NCBI RefSeq assembly: GCF_947253395.1 | Contig: NZ_CAMXYY010000010.1 | Location: 1 to 29,840, forward strand | Direction of reading: 5' to 3' | DNA: 29,840 bases | Source: an uncultured Olegusella sp. | GTDB taxonomy: Bacteria > Actinomycetota > Coriobacteriia > Coriobacteriales > Atopobiaceae | In this document: positions 23,488 through 29,766 of the stretch, piece after piece | How the letters are laid out: each line of letters begins with the position of its first letter | How positions within the stretch are numbered: position 1 is the first letter of the stretch | Translations under genes and position numbers: made by a program | The notes under the pieces: model-generated | What the model saw: the letters and a program-made list of their open reading frames with translations, nothing else | What the model was told of the DNA's origin: nothing | Databases searched by the model: none

Positions 23488-23909
23488 TTTTGCTCCTCAA
23501 ATTGAACATTTACGGTCGTGTGGTAGCCATACGAGATGGCTTTCATCATTTCGCTCATAAAATTATTTAGCATTTCATTGCGCGTGCTGTCCTTTTTAAG
23601 TTCACGCTTAATCGCTTCCTTAAGCGCGGAGCGATTTTCCTCGAGGGCTTCTTTAAGTGCAGATTTTGCTTCATCTTGGATGGCTTTTTTAACAATGTAC
23701 TCGAGGTACGTCATGCCGCTTTCGCGCCCCCACGAGCTTGTTGCTATCTTGCCGTCCTTATCGACCTTGATACTTAGCACCTCATGTACCAGCTGCTCTG
23801 CAAGTCCGTTATCGCTCATGCTTGCTAAAATTGCCGCTTTAGTAGTCTCAACTACTGCGCTTTTAATGATTGACTCGTCAATGTTGAGTCCAATGCTGTT
23901 CTTGTCCAT
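23484..23909 (-). CDS. Helical early protein of unknown function
   Basis: A 141-residue, mostly helical protein starting MDKNSIGLNIDESIIKSAVVETTK. The middle and end are long charged helices (KSALKEALEENRSALKEAIKREL), partly coiled-coil in character. It lies 11 bases after SSB and before the hypothetical gene at 22936. No motif gives a function. Confidence 0.68.
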   Translation of the reverse strand: MDKNSIGLNIDESIIKSAVVETTKAAILASMSDNGLAEQLVHEVLSIKVDKDGKIATSSWGRESGMTYLEYIVKKAIQDEAKSALKEALEENRSALKEAIKRELKKDSTRNEMLNNFMSEMMKAISYGYHTTVNVQFEEQK

Positions 23910-23920
23910 GTTCTACCTCA

Positions 23921-24427
23921 CTAAAATGGGATATCTTCGTCATATACGTCTGGTGCTGGCGCCTGCTGTGGCGCGTTATAAGCAGGTGTTGGCGTATAAG
24001 TAGGCATTTGTTCCTGTTGGTATGTTTGCGTCTGCTGCTGTGGCTGTGGCCGGCTCTGCGCGTAGCCTGTGGGCGCTTGTGAGGGCGCTTGTTGCTTCGG
24101 TCGTGGGGGTAGGACAATGTTGCGGCATACAACCTCAAGCTTTGAGCGGTTGGAGCCGTCTTGTGCTTGCCAACTTGAATAGCGAAGCTCACCTTCAAGC
24201 GCGACTTTCATCCCCTTGGTAAGCACGGTGGAAAGCGATTGAGCGCGTTGTCCGAACATGACGCAGTCAACAAAGTTGGGTACGTCTTTGTACTGCCCGT
24301 TTGTATCTTTGATGGCTCTGTTGCTGGCAATGCCAAACTTGAGCACTGAGGCTCCGCCTTGGGTCGCCATTAGCTCAGGATCGCGTGTAAGATTGCCTGT
24401 GAGCACCACGGTGTTGATATCGCTCAT
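23921..24427 (-). CDS. ssb: Single-stranded DNA-binding protein
   Basis: A 168-residue SSB. The OB-fold N-terminus carries the usual words NTVVLTGNLTRDPELMATQ, FGIASNRAI, FVDCVMFGQRAQSL and GMKVALEGELRYSSW. A Gln/Pro/Thr-rich linker follows, and the last residues DVYDEDIPF are the acidic tip that recruits partner proteins. The ATG at 24425-24427 overlaps the upstream stop (ATGA) and has GGAG before it. An ATG four codons earlier is less likely. Confidence 0.93.
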   Translation of the reverse strand: MSDINTVVLTGNLTRDPELMATQGGASVLKFGIASNRAIKDTNGQYKDVPNFVDCVMFGQRAQSLSTVLTKGMKVALEGELRYSSWQAQDGSNRSKLEVVCRNIVLPPRPKQQAPSQAPTGYAQSRPQPQQQTQTYQQEQMPTYTPTPAYNAPQQAPAPDVYDEDIPF

Positions 24428-25257
24428 GCCTTGCTCCATCCGCTTTTAGCTTGAGAGCCAGCTGCTGGTGCCACTGGTGCTCCCATGACAAAATTGCCTA
24501 CAGTCTGTAGATAGGCGTCGCTATCGATTGGCGCACCACATGCGTCGATAATCATGTGTGCGGCCTCATTCGGTGTGATGCCGTGTGCCTGTGCGTAGTG
24601 TTCGGATGCGTCGCGCATAAACTCTCGTGTCTCTGGTTTAAGGCTGCTCTGTTTGGGCTTTGGTGGCTCATAGCTTGCTGGAACAGACTCTACGGTTGCC
24701 ATCACGTGTTGCTGTGGTTGCATCTGTGGAACTGAGACGTTCGCCAAGTTTGGCATGTCTTCTATGTCCTGCGTGAAGATGTCGCTTGCAGCTGTGGTGC
24801 TCTTAACCGCATCGACAAAGGCGCGTTTCTTCGCCATTTTTTTAACGGTGTTCCAAACATCAGCAATGTCTGGATTTTCTTCTTTACGACGATTTTCGTT
24901 ATAGCCCGTCCAGCGGTATCGATATTTGCTCTCAAGTGTAGAACACTCGCCTACGCCGTACCCCATCACCTGTCCTGTATCACGATTGGTAAGTGTGCAA
25001 GTGACGTCATATGACCTGTGTCCGCCATCATAATCCTCGCGGTCTATGGTGTAGGTAGGCACGAAGTGAAACATGTAGGCTATCTTTTCTGCCCCCGCTT
25101 GAAGCAGGGTAGGCTTAGGCCCACATCCCTTAATGGTGCCGTAGTGGGTACCCTCCTGTAGCACGTCTTTCATAAGATACTGAATTGCATTTACCTGTTT
25201 GCGAACTTCAAGCGCTCCTTGCTGCTCGACTGGTAGCGCTAACGTGTTATCGCTCAT
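24424..25257 (-). CDS. Phage protein near SSB, possible recombination-associated protein
   Basis: A 277-residue protein with the recognisable segments LMKDVLQEGTHYGTIKG and KPTLLQAGAEKIAYMFHFVP, then RSYDVTCTLTNRDTGQVMGYGVGECSTLE and WNTVKKMAKKRAFVDAVKS. Proteins with this set of words occur beside SSB and recombination genes in many Gram-positive phages and plasmids. The last helical stretch resembles the KMAxKRAxVDA words of single-strand annealing proteins (Rad52/ERF group). I treat that as a suggestion only. The C-terminal third is low complexity. Confidence 0.65.
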   Translation of the reverse strand: MSDNTLALPVEQQGALEVRKQVNAIQYLMKDVLQEGTHYGTIKGCGPKPTLLQAGAEKIAYMFHFVPTYTIDREDYDGGHRSYDVTCTLTNRDTGQVMGYGVGECSTLESKYRYRWTGYNENRRKEENPDIADVWNTVKKMAKKRAFVDAVKSTTAASDIFTQDIEDMPNLANVSVPQMQPQQHVMATVESVPASYEPPKPKQSSLKPETREFMRDASEHYAQAHGITPNEAAHMIIDACGAPIDSDAYLQTVGNFVMGAPVAPAAGSQAKSGWSKA

Positions 25258-26261
25258 TACATCCTCCTAAACATTGCGCTAATACCTGCTGCGTTAATCC
25301 AATTGCGGAGTGCTTGCAGCTGTAGCTCGGTGACCGTGGCGCGAAACTCGACTGTGAATGCCACGGGCTCCTGTGGGGCTTCTTGCGCGGTCTCTATGCG
25401 ACGCTGGCGAGCTTCTTCTGCGGCTTTGATGGCAGCTGCCTGCCTAAGTTCTTCTTCGTGAGCGCGTGCGGCTTCTGCTTCCGCTCGTGCTGCTGCTTCT
25501 GCTGCTTCACGCTCTGCGCGTTCAGCTTCGCGCTGTGCTGCCTCTGCTGCCATTTGCTGCTGGCGCTCACGCTCTGCTTGCTCATGGGCACGCGCGGCTT
25601 CTGCTGCTTCGAACTCGGCGTTTTCTGCGGCAATAGCTCCTGCCATGTCGAGCGAGAGCAAATACTTCGCGCGGATGCGTGATTTGCGGTCGGCGGGGTA
25701 AGGCATTCCGTCTAAGGTGGTCAGGCTGCCGTGCACTGCTTGTATTGCATTTTGCAAGTCACCTATAGCGGCGGCGCTGCTGGTAGAGCGTAAATACCAT
25801 TTGCCTGCCTTTGCGTAGTGCTCCTCGATGAGATCAAAGCTCACCATGGTTGCAAGCTCACCTGCAAAGTCGGAGTAGGCTTCTTGCAGCTCTGCACGCT
25901 TGCGTTGCTGCCTGCCTTCGTCCCATGTCGCAAGTTCTTGTTTGAAAGCGCTCTCGCGCTCTGTGAGCGGCTCAAGTGTGCTTTTTGCACCGTCCTTAAA
26001 AGTTTTTACCGCTTCTTCGATGGCGCGGGTCATACTCTTGCGCTCGGTTTCGATTGCATTGATGCGTGCATTGAGAGCTGTGCGGGTGCGCTTTGCTTGC
26101 TTGTAATCGTCCTCGCTTGTGATGGGAAAAGGCTCATAGTCGCCACTTGCTACCATCGCGGCCACTTTGCCTGTGGCGGCTGATAGCCATACATCGGCAT
26201 CGCCTAAAACACGCGGGGTTTCGATTACTTGAGCTTCTACTTCTAAGGTTTCGTTACTCAT
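25257..26261 (-). CDS. DUF1351-like coiled-coil protein
   Basis: A 334-residue protein with the DUF1351 pattern: an N-terminal part with YKQAKRTRTALNARINAIETERKSMTRAIEE, a middle with WDEGRQQRKRAELQEAYSD, then from about residue 225 to 300 a long Ala/Glu/Arg/Gln-rich coiled coil, and a small C-terminal domain (VEFRATVTELQLQALRNWINAAG). I chose the ATG at 26259-26261, which has GAGGAAG before it and overlaps the small acidic gene upstream. The family recurs beside recombination genes in Gram-positive phages. Its function is unknown. Confidence 0.78.
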   Translation of the reverse strand: MSNETLEVEAQVIETPRVLGDADVWLSAATGKVAAMVASGDYEPFPITSEDDYKQAKRTRTALNARINAIETERKSMTRAIEEAVKTFKDGAKSTLEPLTERESAFKQELATWDEGRQQRKRAELQEAYSDFAGELATMVSFDLIEEHYAKAGKWYLRSTSSAAAIGDLQNAIQAVHGSLTTLDGMPYPADRKSRIRAKYLLSLDMAGAIAAENAEFEAAEAARAHEQAERERQQQMAAEAAQREAERAEREAAEAAARAEAEAARAHEEELRQAAAIKAAEEARQRRIETAQEAPQEPVAFTVEFRATVTELQLQALRNWINAAGISAMFRRM

Positions 26262-26382
26262 ATTCGTCTTCTTCCTCGTAGCTATCTTCATCGCCGTAAT
26301 CGTCTTCGTAGTGGCTGTTCCACCACGCTTCTGCATCTGCAAGCTCGCAGGCGTAGCAGATGCCTTCTACGTCTTGCATCAT
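26254..26382 (-). CDS. Very small acidic protein (42 residues)
   Basis: A short frame starting MMQDVEGICYACELADAE and ending with a very acidic tail (YEDDYGDEDSYEEEDEYE). The ATG overlaps the RusA stop (ATGA) and is preceded by AGGTGAT. The end overlaps the next gene by eight bases (ATGAGTAA), the same junction as elsewhere in this operon. The tight double coupling says it is a real gene. One Cys-x-x-Cys pair is present. It could be a DNA-mimic type protein or a small adaptor. No function can be assigned. Confidence 0.7.
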   Translation of the reverse strand: MMQDVEGICYACELADAEAWWNSHYEDDYGDEDSYEEEDEYE

Positions 26383-26759
26383 TTGTCATCACCTGCTTCA
26401 AGCTCGATTAAGCGAACCTCTATGCGGGGGTTATCTTTGTCTGTCGCAAAGATGTGGGAAATACCGACGACGTGCTTTTGGTCGTCATCTACAAGCACGC
26501 CTGCGGTTACGAGCCCGTCTAGGATGAACTTCGCGCCAAAGGCGATATTGTCGAGATCGCGACGGTGATTTTTCTCGTACCACGTGATACACACCCTGCA
26601 AGGGCTGCTTAGTGGCTTGAGCTGTTGGGCTTTTGCACACCATGCGACAAGGGCGGTTTCATGGCGCTTCGCTTTACTGCCTTTTGCCCAGTGAGTGCGG
26701 TTGAGCGCTGTGTATTCATTAAGCCCCATCAAGCGTCCTGGAATAACGAGTAGGCTCAT
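26379..26759 (-). CDS. rusA: RusA-like Holliday junction resolvase
   Basis: A 126-residue endodeoxyribonuclease of the RusA family. Key words: IPGRLMGLNEYTALNRTHW at the start, and the catalytic region RRDLDNIAFGAKFILDGL with Asp at 68, 70 and 81, followed by GVLVDDDQKHV (Asp 91-93). These acidic residues bind the metal in RusA. The gene is in the phage recombination block. It resolves branched DNA formed during replication or before packaging. The start overlaps the stop of the upstream gene (ATGA). Confidence 0.92.
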   Translation of the reverse strand: MSLLVIPGRLMGLNEYTALNRTHWAKGSKAKRHETALVAWCAKAQQLKPLSSPCRVCITWYEKNHRRDLDNIAFGAKFILDGLVTAGVLVDDDQKHVVGISHIFATDKDNPRIEVRLIELEAGDDK

Positions 26760-26956
26760 TGCTTGCCCCCAGACTTGAGAAAGTCCAGCCAGCAGCTATA
26801 AGCGTCAGCATCTTTGAAGAAGGTGCCTAAATGGGTAGTCTCGCTGACGTTTTTACCCTTGTCTCCTACGCGGCGCGTCTCGTGGCGGTCGTAGTACTCC
26901 CAGCCGTCACAGATGAGGGCATGTTCCCCACGGCTGACGATAACTTTTCCTTTCAT
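26756..26956 (-). CDS. Small early protein of unknown function
   Basis: A 66-residue protein starting MKGKVIVSRGEHALICDGWEYY and ending WLDFLKSGGKQ. GAAGGGG precedes the ATG. It overlaps the RusA start and lies after the gap that follows the gene at 27001. It looks like a small beta/alpha domain. Not recognised. Confidence 0.65.
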   Translation of the reverse strand: MKGKVIVSRGEHALICDGWEYYDRHETRRVGDKGKNVSETTHLGTFFKDADAYSCWLDFLKSGGKQ

Positions 26957-27000
26957 GCCGTTTCCCCTTCATCGGTTGCTACGAAAAGTCCCTCGATGTC

Positions 27001-27252
27001 TCAGGGCGTAATGTCAAACTCGCGGAATTCTTGGGCTATTGCCCAACCCGCGCCCGTCTGCCACCCATTGAGGTAATCGCGGGCGTATCCCGCTTTGAAA
27101 AGCTTGCTCATCACGCGTCTGGACTCGCAAAACTCAGCCATAACGCGGCGAGCAACACGTTTGAAGTCATCGCAAGCGAATTGCTTGTGCTTACCTACAA
27201 AGCGTTCAGAGCAGAGCTGCTCAAGCGCTTGTTCAAATACTTCGTTGCTCAT
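27001..27252 (-). CDS. Small helical early protein, possibly truncated
   Basis: An 83-residue protein starting MSNEVFEQALEQLCSERFV and ending EFREFDITP. It is mainly helical, with a Trp/Gly segment (YLNGWQTGAGWAIAQE). The ATG follows the previous stop directly. The same frame stays open for 15 codons after the TGA (DIEGLFVATDEGETA) and stops exactly at the ATGA start of the next gene. The TGA may therefore be a recent nonsense change. Function unknown. Confidence 0.6.
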   Translation of the reverse strand: MSNEVFEQALEQLCSERFVGKHKQFACDDFKRVARRVMAEFCESRRVMSKLFKAGYARDYLNGWQTGAGWAIAQEFREFDITP

Positions 27253-27393
27253 TTACATCGCCCCAATCAGGTGCAGAATCGTCTGTACGTGCCAAGGTAT
27301 GAATGCGCGGTTAAAGCCGAGGGCAATGCCTGTGTAGATAAAGGCGGTGAGGTCATAGAGCAGCTCAAGTGCAATAGCGGCGCCGACAATCAC
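27253..27393 (-). CDS. Possible small membrane protein
   Basis: A 46-codon frame from a GTG at 27391-27393, just after the stop of the HTH gene. It reads MIVGAAIALELLYDLTAFIYTG, one long hydrophobic stretch, and then WHVQTILHLIGAM. Its stop is immediately followed by the ATG of the next gene. No good ribosome binding site precedes the GTG. It fills an otherwise empty 138 bases in a packed operon, which is the main argument for it. It may not be expressed. Confidence 0.42.
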   Translation of the reverse strand: MIVGAAIALELLYDLTAFIYTGIALGFNRAFIPWHVQTILHLIGAM

Positions 27394-27395
27394 TA

Positions 27396-27599
27396 CTACT
27401 GCTCGCAGAGCAAGCCGTACTTCTTCAGTAACTCTCGGCTTGAGATACGCCAACGCTCGTCCCCGACCTTGGCAGCAATAAGCTGCCCGTTTGCACACAT
27501 GGCGCGGACTGCTCGTGTGCTGCATCCGATAATTCCTGCTGCTGCATCCACAGAGATGAGCGGCGGTAGCTTTTGGACTTCTTGCACGATGTATTTCAT
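27396..27599 (-). CDS. Small HTH protein, excisionase/MerR-like
   Basis: A 67-residue DNA-binding-type protein. The core PLISVDAAAGIIGCSTRAVRAMCANGQLIAAKVGDERWRISSREL follows the excisionase/MerR winged-helix plan: helix, turn, recognition helix, then a wing with a WRI segment. A strong GTAGGAGG site precedes the ATG. In the early leftward block such a protein could direct excision or act as an early regulator. No integrase is in the window, so its pairing cannot be checked. Confidence 0.75.
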   Translation of the reverse strand: MKYIVQEVQKLPPLISVDAAAGIIGCSTRAVRAMCANGQLIAAKVGDERWRISSRELLKKYGLLCEQ

Positions 27600-27670
27600 A
27601 GCCCGTACCTCCTACAGTGCGAAATGTGTGTTGTATAATTTGGTTGTCCATTTCTAAGTCCTTTGGACGC

Positions 27671-27700
27671 GCCCGTTACGAGTGCTGGCTCGTGGCGGGC
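27671..27700. other. Hairpin after the second early gene
   Basis: An inverted repeat, GCCCG and ACGAG on the left paired with CTCGT and CGGGC on the right, with a 2x2 internal mismatch and a six-base loop. It begins seven bases after the stop at 27707. No clear T-tract follows on the minus strand, so it may be a weak terminator, an RNA-stability element or an antitermination element. The surrounding 27600-27706 gap holds the next gene's binding site and no other gene that I can see. Confidence 0.45.
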
Positions 27701-27706
27701 ATTTGC

Positions 27707-27919
27707 TTATGCGAGTCTGATTGCTCCTGCGGGGATGTTGTCGTCGAAGAAATCGGGCAACCAGACGATGCAAAGGCGCTTTGCGGCAATCCAGAATTCG
27801 GGGTTCCCCTCGTTCTGGACTTTGAGTTCGTGACTGAACTCGCGGGCTTCGTCGAGAGAGCTGAACCACTTTCCATGCCAACTCTCGTAATCTGTCGTCC
27901 AATCAACACGCCAATCCAT
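27707..27919 (-). CDS. Small early protein of unknown function
   Basis: A 70-residue protein starting MDWRVDWTTDYESWHGKWFSS, with a helix (LDEAREFSHELKVQNEGN) and a closing IVWLPDFFDDNIPAGAIRLA. AAAGGAG stands before the ATG. It is the second gene after the Cro-like gene and is followed by a hairpin. It has many Trp and acidic residues. Not recognised. Confidence 0.68.
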   Translation of the reverse strand: MDWRVDWTTDYESWHGKWFSSLDEAREFSHELKVQNEGNPEFWIAAKRLCIVWLPDFFDDNIPAGAIRLA

Positions 27920-27944
27920 GATTTGCTCCTTTCGTAAGAGAAAT

Positions 27945-27963
27945 ACTTGAATTTAATTCAAGT
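27945..27963. promoter_or_regulatory. 19-bp perfect palindrome at the end of the Cro-like gene
   Basis: The sequence ACTTGAATTTAATTCAAGT is a perfect dyad of nine bases on each side of one central base. It overlaps the stop of the Cro-like gene and lies about 40 bases before the next start. Its half-site TAATTCAAG recurs in the divergent control region near 28200. It could be an additional operator. As an RNA hairpin it would be weak and AT-rich. Confidence 0.45.
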
Positions 27964-28153
27964 TCCTAGGCAAAAAAATATCGCCTATTGTGCAGTGTAG
28001 AAATGCACAAACCTTTTCTAGATCGCCAACGCGCATTAAACGCGGATTTTGCTCATATCGCTGATAAGTTGGATATGAAACGTTAATACAGTCAGCAACA
28101 GCTCTTTTCTTAATGCCGCGCCGCTCTCGTATGTCGGCTAACGTGCTTTTCAC
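27953..28153 (-). CDS. Cro-like XRE-family regulator
   Basis: A 66-residue helix-turn-helix protein: LADIRERRGIKKRAVADCINVSYPTYQRYEQNPRLM covers helices 1-4 of the XRE fold, followed by GDLEKVCAFLHCTIGDIFL. It has only the DNA-binding domain, as Cro proteins do. The start is GTG with AAAGGAGG before it. It is divergent from the LexA/CI-like repressor, giving the classic two-way switch, and opens the leftward early operon. Confidence 0.85.
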   Translation of the reverse strand: MKSTLADIRERRGIKKRAVADCINVSYPTYQRYEQNPRLMRVGDLEKVCAFLHCTIGDIFLPRNLN

Positions 28154-28170
28154 TTTCTCCTCCTTTCTGT

Positions 28171-28187
28171 CTGTAATTATATTACAG
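28171..28187. promoter_or_regulatory. Candidate operator in the lysis-lysogeny switch
   Basis: A 17-bp perfect dyad, CTGTAAT - TAT - ATTACAG. It overlaps the -10 of the leftward promoter. A second, looser dyad (TTACA...TGTAA) overlaps it at 28182-28197. This is where a repressor would block the Cro-like gene. Confidence 0.6.
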
Positions 28188-28206
28188 TAAATTGTAACTA
28201 ATTCAA
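28176..28206 (-). promoter_or_regulatory. Leftward early promoter (for the Cro-like gene)
   Basis: Minus-strand reading: TTGAAT as -35 at 28201-28206 and either TAATAT (16-bp spacer) or TATAAT (19-bp spacer) as -10, both near 28176-28184. The predicted start lies just before the AAAGGAGG site of the GTG start. It overlaps the candidate operator. Confidence 0.5.
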
Positions 28207-28213
28207 GCCAAAT

Positions 28214-28241
28214 TTGAAATAAAATTTTAGAAAACTTTAAT
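28214..28241 (+). promoter_or_regulatory. Rightward promoter for the repressor
   Basis: TTGAAA at 28214-28219 and TTTAAT at 28236-28241 with a 16-bp spacer. Each hexamer matches the consensus at five of six positions. It would give a short leader before the AGGAG at 28254-28258 and the ATG at 28264. Confidence 0.5.
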
Positions 28242-28263
28242 GCGCTCTAATTTAGGAGTAGCC

Positions 28264-28896
28264 ATGAGCTTCCAAAGTACCGTTCGTATGAACCGCGAAA
28301 AACTCGGATTAACACAGGATGAGTTAGGGTCAAAAGTCGGTTTAACCGGTTCGTCTGTCAGCCAGTGGGAAGCTGGTCGAGCTAAACCACGTATAGGCGT
28401 ATTAAAACAGCTCGCTGAACTATTTAGCATGAGCACATCAGAACTACTCGGGGAAAAGCCACAAGGCGCCGGTAGCTTTATCCCTGTTGGCACATCCGCG
28501 ATGGTGCCTATGCGCGTCCTAGGCAAGACACATGCGGGTGAAGCAATCGAAGAAATAGAAGACCCTGGTTTCGTAGAGGTGCCTGAAACCGTGGCAAGGA
28601 ACCACCCCGATGCTTTCATGCTTCGCGTAGAAGGCTGCTGCATGAACCGCTCGTATCCTGATGGCTGTTTGGTCATGGTTGACCCTACGATATCGCCTTG
28701 GAACGGGTGTGCGGTAGTGGCTGAGCCTAGTTCGGGTGAGTCGGTGCTCAGGCGCTATTACCGCGGACAATCAAGCCTCTTACTTACTGCTGACAGCTAT
28801 GAAAGCTACGACGACCTTATGTTTTCTGGCGACGACGAGGTGATGTTGCTCGGTGTGGTTGTGTGGTTCCAGGCGGCGAAAGAAGAGAGCGAGTAG
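28264..28896 (+). CDS. CI/LexA-like repressor with degenerate peptidase dyad
   Basis: A 210-residue repressor. Residues 1-60 are an XRE helix-turn-helix (TQDELGSKVGLTGSSVSQWEAGRA). Residues about 80-205 are an S24/LexA-type domain. The ATG at 28264-28266 has AGGAG. An upstream in-frame ATG at 28240 lies at the promoter. The cleavage-type Ala-Gly pair is present near 91-92 (HAGEAIE), but the nucleophile word GDSM reads GCCM (124-127) with Cys at the Ser place. The usual Lys in the following strand appears as Arg (VLRRY). Self-cleavage in the SOS response may therefore be weak or absent. Rightward and divergent from the Cro-like gene. Confidence 0.9.
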   Translation: MSFQSTVRMNREKLGLTQDELGSKVGLTGSSVSQWEAGRAKPRIGVLKQLAELFSMSTSELLGEKPQGAGSFIPVGTSAMVPMRVLGKTHAGEAIEEIEDPGFVEVPETVARNHPDAFMLRVEGCCMNRSYPDGCLVMVDPTISPWNGCAVVAEPSSGESVLRRYYRGQSSLLLTADSYESYDDLMFSGDDEVMLLGVVVWFQAAKEESE

Positions 28897-28905
28897 GGGT
28901 TAAAA

Positions 28906-29766
28906 ATGGATATAAAGGCGCAACCCTCAGCGATGGATCGATTTTCAAAGCGCTTTTTAATTGCTCTGGTTATGATTATTCTTGGATTCGCCTTCTTGGT
29001 TTCACCTGTCCCTGCTCTTGGTGTCTTCTTGCTTCTCGGCGCTCTTGCTTTGTTCATTGTGTCTTTGCCTTTGGCTATCCGCGCACAAATCGAGCAGAAC
29101 GCTGCGAAAAAAGAGTTACAGAGAAAAGTAAAAGAGCAGATGAAGAAAAATAAGGCTGTCAAATTTGAAGTAGTGCAAGACAGCGGCGAAACAGATAATG
29201 GCGATATCTACAGCCTTTCTGTGAGTGTGCCTGACTTAGATTGTATTGAGAGCTGCCCCTTTACTGGTGAGCTGCTTACTTGTCTTTCTTGGCCGAATGG
29301 ATCAAAGCTTTGGTATGCGAACTCGTTGGCCTGCGCCAGATTTGCCGCCGACCTCGCGCGAGCTGAGAGCAAAACCACGGCTGTTACTATCCACGAAGCG
29401 GGTATTCCAAGGCTTGAGACGGATTCTGCGCTAATCCTTCCTACTGCGGTAGGTGAGAAGCCGAGTCATGACGGTTTTGCCGCTCTTGAGATTTGTCCGC
29501 TTACGCCTACGGGGAGAAAACCTAAATACCCTATTGAGATACATTTCAGCGCCTATAGCGTTGCGTCTGGCGATGGCTCTCACGGGACGCTTTGCTACTT
29601 GCCCAGCGGCGAGGTAGGTAAGGCAGATATTCATTACTGGCAAGGCTGCGTGCGGCATACGGTTAGCCTGCGTATGAAAGATGACATTTTGGAGCCGTCG
29701 TACATTTTGAGACAGAGCAACTTTAACGAAACGCCCGTGACAATTTGGCGCGAGGAGATGGTGTAA
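28906..29766 (+). CDS. Membrane-anchored protein next to the repressor
   Basis: A 286-residue protein. Residues about 15-70 form two hydrophobic segments (FLIALVMIILGFAFLVSPV and FLLLGALALFIVSLPLAI). A short basic coiled coil follows (AKKELQRKVKEQMKKNK), and then about 200 residues that should lie in the cytoplasm, with strands and several Cys (DCIESCPFTGELLTCLSW). It is nine bases downstream of the repressor, so it is likely co-transcribed in the lysogen. Genes at this place often give superinfection exclusion or a lysogenic trait. The family itself is not recognised. Confidence 0.7.
   Translation: MDIKAQPSAMDRFSKRFLIALVMIILGFAFLVSPVPALGVFLLLGALALFIVSLPLAIRAQIEQNAAKKELQRKVKEQMKKNKAVKFEVVQDSGETDNGDIYSLSVSVPDLDCIESCPFTGELLTCLSWPNGSKLWYANSLACARFAADLARAESKTTAVTIHEAGIPRLETDSALILPTAVGEKPSHDGFAALEICPLTPTGRKPKYPIEIHFSAYSVASGDGSHGTLCYLPSGEVGKADIHYWQGCVRHTVSLRMKDDILEPSYILRQSNFNETPVTIWREEMV

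Noticed and set aside
27394..27651. A longer frame upstream of the small membrane protein
   Set aside because: The first part overlaps the HTH gene in another frame and reads like a shadow. Only the hydrophobic end from 27393 fills empty space.
27617..27660. A plus-strand promoter at TATAAT near 27632
   Set aside because: The -10 is good but the -35 is poor (CCTACA) and no rightward gene follows.
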